Part shown: positions 9,607 to 11,403 of the stretch, piece by piece
How the letters are laid out: each line of letters starts with the position of its first letter
How positions within the stretch are numbered: the stretch's first letter is position 1
Source: Spirogloea muscicola
Lineage: Eukaryota > Streptophyta > Zygnematophyceae > Spirogloeales > Spirogloeaceae
NCBI GenBank assembly: GCA_009602725.1
Contig: WELB01000107.1
Location: 267,696 to 279,098 of the forward strand
Direction of reading: 5' to 3'
Length of the DNA: 11,403 nucleotides
Position numbers and translations under genes: made by a program
Notes under the pieces: generated by a model
What the model was told of the DNA's origin: nothing
What the model saw: only the letters and a program-made list of their open reading frames with translations
Databases searched by the model: none

Positions 9607-10116
9607 ATGATATCATCCCAAGCTGCAGCGAAGGCGGTGGACGAGCTGAAGGCGCGGCGGGCCAGGCTGCAAGCGGAGCTAAGCAGCGCCACTTCTTCGC
9701 TCGTCCATAAGAAAGAACTGGTACAAGCTGCCGAGGAGGAGGCCAAGGGCCTGAGTGTGGAGCTGGAGTCGGCGCGTGCAGCGCTCGCCGCCAAGCAGGT
9801 GTCACTTCACCTCGAGCTTTGCAATGCAATGCTGCACTAATCGTCCTGAATACACCTAGCTTGAAAGCCATTTGCATGGCCACGTGTACACAGGCTCAGG
9901 GAGCGTCTCTGAGCCATGGATTTCATCCTTAACTTTGTGCAGCAATCTATTCTGGGCCAGCAATCGGCCATTGCCCAGGCAAAACACACACAGGAGGTGC
10001 TCAAAGAGGGCCTCGATGCCAGCCGTGAAGCCTTCCTAAATATCATGGCTGGCATCAATGCGGAGATTAAGGCAGTTTGCTCAATCGCTCCTGCATCAGA
10101 TGTCATGGCTTCTTGA
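9607..10116 (+). CDS. Small coiled-coil protein of unknown function, 2 exons (possible extra 5' exon)
   Basis: Exon 9607-9798 begins with ATG and joins in phase 0 (CAG|GTGTCA ... TTTGTGCAG|CAA) to exon 9943-10116 (TGA), giving about 121 residues. The protein is almost wholly helical: AVDELKARRARLQAEL, KKELVQAAEEEAKGLSVELE and ARAALAAKQ show heptad-like Leu/Ala spacing, continuing as QQSAIAQAKHTQEVLKEGLD and a short non-helical end. I recognise no family; short coiled-coil proteins of this kind often serve in cytoskeletal or complex assembly, which is not shown here. Alternative start: a frame ending at 9504 ([16 protein letters not shown], donor G|GTGCCT) joins in phase to an acceptor at 9628 and would lengthen the helix, but its open frame lies opposite the first recognised TruB exon and shows no nearby ATG. 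Strong third-position GC supports the plus strand over the antisense frame. Confidence 0.55.
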
Positions 10117-10143
10117 CCGGCAAGTCACAAATGACCATTCGGG

Positions 10144-10148
10144 TGTAA
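10144..10148 (+). terminator. Candidate TGTAA polyadenylation signal (coiled-coil gene)
   Basis: TGTAA lies 28 bases after the stop of the coiled-coil gene. TGTAA is the established poly(A) signal of chlorophyte algae, but a five-base word occurs often by chance. Confidence 0.3.
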
Positions 10149-10601
10149 GTCTTCGATCCACGGGGTTGATGCACAGCACTTGATGTACTTCGCTTCTTGC
10201 TTTATGGACGAGCTGCACGCTGAGTACATACAAGAATGACAAATGGACATACTATCAAACATGCTCAAAACAAGCTCCCGAAGTTGATTTGAAGTGCTGG
10301 TAAGCTTGATGTGGACAGAATGCGTTTAGTCTTACTCAGAAATACTGAAAGCCGAATCATCTGGCAAAAGCTCCCCATGAAGAAAGATTGTGTTGCAAGC
10401 TACTCCTGACAATGACGCAAGGCGACATTATCTACCTCTGCCATGAAGCTCCTCTGCACAGCAGCATGTAAGAGATATCTAAGCAGTATCAGACAAACAG
10501 CAGAGAGAATCCACTTCTCGCTGCCATCTTTCTGCCATATCACTTTGCTACCTCTCTGCTATCCACTATGTGCATTATGTGCACTATGCTACACAATGGT
10601 G

Positions 10602-10606
10602 TTACA
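10602..10606 (-). terminator. Candidate TGTAA polyadenylation signal (PDCL3-like gene)
   Basis: TTACA on the plus strand is TGTAA on the minus strand, about 65 bases past the PDCL3-like stop. Same caveat of chance occurrence for a five-base word. Confidence 0.3.
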
Positions 10607-10671
10607 AGGAAGCTGCTTGCATGGACAGCCCGACTTTGTCTCGCTTGTGGAGCAAACAGGTGCATCCTGCA

Positions 10672-11403
10672 TCAATCTGTGTCCTCGTTCTCCTCCGCCT
10701 CACGTCTTGCCACCATACGCCTGATGTAGTCCATTGCTACGGCCGTCTGCGAGCTGCTGGCCTCGAGACCTGGGCTTGTAAGAACCGGCCCAAACTGGCA
10801 GAGCTGAAAGGCCACGTCTGTGGAAGCCACGGCACACACGTAAGTGATGTGAAGGCAATTGGCTGCCAGCAGTCTTGTCAGCTAAGTTCGGGGACAGCCC
10901 TGGCTTATGACATGCACAGCAATAAATACTCCAGTGGCAGGATACAGCACTTGACCATGCCCAGCAAAGGCCTCAGGTGGAGGGCTGCTCAAAGACAACA
11001 GACCCTGCTTGACGAGCTCACCTTCGGGCGTGCAGCGCCGGCCACCAAAGCGGCTGAGGCCTACCAGCGTGGCCTTCACAATGCCACCCTTGTACACCAG
11101 CACGGTGGGGAGATTGCTGTCGGGGTAATTGGCAATGCAATCAGTGGAGACGATCCGCAGAAACTTGGTTCCTGTGTACTTGGCGGCCAAGTCATTCAGG
11201 CATGCCTGCAGGACGCTGCAGTCCTGCACGCTGCACGCAACGCCGCCGCCCCAGAGGCCATTGCAGGGGCCCTCACATCAGGAGCCTGTCTTTTCATCAT
11301 GCAGGCAGTAATGTTGGCGGCAACGACAATGGCAGCGGCTGCAGTGTGCTGCTCACCACGCAGTACCTGTCCTTGAAGAGGTGCACCACCACCCAGACAT
11401 CCT
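10672..11403 (-). CDS. PDCL3: Phosducin-like protein 3 (PDCL3/VIAF, yeast Plp2 type), 5'-partial, 3 exons in window
   Basis: Minus-strand exons 11403-11367, 11230-11022 and 10817-10672 (TGA) join in phase through GT-AG introns. They code about 129 C-terminal residues of a protein that is near 240 in animals; the N-terminal half lies beyond the right edge. Seen: DVWVVVHLFKDS, then the diagnostic thioredoxin-fold block KFLRIVSTDCIANYPDSNLP and TVLVYKGG, a GGRRCTPE turn, DVAFQLCQFGPVLTSP, and an acidic end (REAEENEDTD). The thioredoxin-like fold has no CxxC redox pair, as in the phosducin family. Known: PDCL3/Plp2 binds the cytosolic chaperonin CCT/TRiC and modulates folding of actin and tubulin; animal members also affect caspases and VEGFR2 stability. 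A chaperonin co-factor role is the likely one in an alga (inference). It converges on the coiled-coil gene. Confidence 0.93.

Larger units (their letters stand above)
10117..10671. other. Intergenic gap between convergent genes
   Basis: These 555 AT-richer bases separate the coiled-coil stop from the PDCL3 stop. They contain one candidate TGTAA signal for each gene and a short imperfect tandem of ATGTGC/TATGTGCA-like units (about 10566-10588). I see no supported gene. Confidence 0.6.

Noticed and set aside
9605-9883. Minus-strand frames opposite the coiled-coil exon
   Set aside because: At least one shares wobble positions with the GC3-biased plus-strand gene, which explains its openness, and it lacks an ATG. 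It is kept only as a possible TruB leader in the findings.
10570-11376. 268-residue plus-strand open frame
   Set aside because: It lies opposite the three PDCL3-like exons and their introns on the minus strand, whose conserved motifs are unmistakable. The plus frame has no recognisable domain.

Overview
The window reads as nuclear DNA of a GC-rich green alga, most likely chlorophyte or trebouxiophyte-like. Genes are broken into many short exons by introns of about 110-950 bases. Exons favour G or C at the third codon position, introns and flanks are less GC-rich, and the proteins look plant- or animal-like. There is no bacterial operon structure, CRISPR array, rRNA or recognisable tRNA. The taxon is an inference from these traits only.

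Five protein genes were rebuilt by joining exons whose reading phases agree at splice sites. (1) Positions 1-3861, plus: an FBXO21-type protein with a SirB1/transglutaminase-like region, a helical TPR-like region and a C-terminal YccV/HspQ-like domain, ending in an Ala/Glu-rich tail; its 5' end is probably cut by the window edge. (2) 4444-5858, plus: a complete carbonyl-reductase-type short-chain dehydrogenase, preceded by a probable 5'-UTR intron and an upstream stretch with two TGACGTC motifs and a perfect G-box palindrome. (3) 6207 to about 9467, minus: a plant-type TruB tRNA pseudouridine-55 synthase in nine recognised exons, with the start exon unresolved. (4) 9607-10116, plus: a small coiled-coil protein of unknown function, head-to-head with TruB. 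(5) 10672-11403, minus: the C-terminal half of a phosducin-like protein 3 (PDCL3/VIAF), running off the right edge.

Genes 2 and 3 converge, as do genes 4 and 5; genes 3 and 4 diverge from a very tight or overlapping 5' region. The products are housekeeping in type (ubiquitin ligase adaptor, carbonyl reduction, tRNA modification, chaperonin co-factor), with no sign that they act together.

The least ordinary features are a long imperfect inverted repeat (about 220-base arms) inside the large TruB intron, apparent GC-AG introns at three conserved junctions, and the unresolved TruB start opposite a coiled-coil gene. I found no convincing new multi-gene system.
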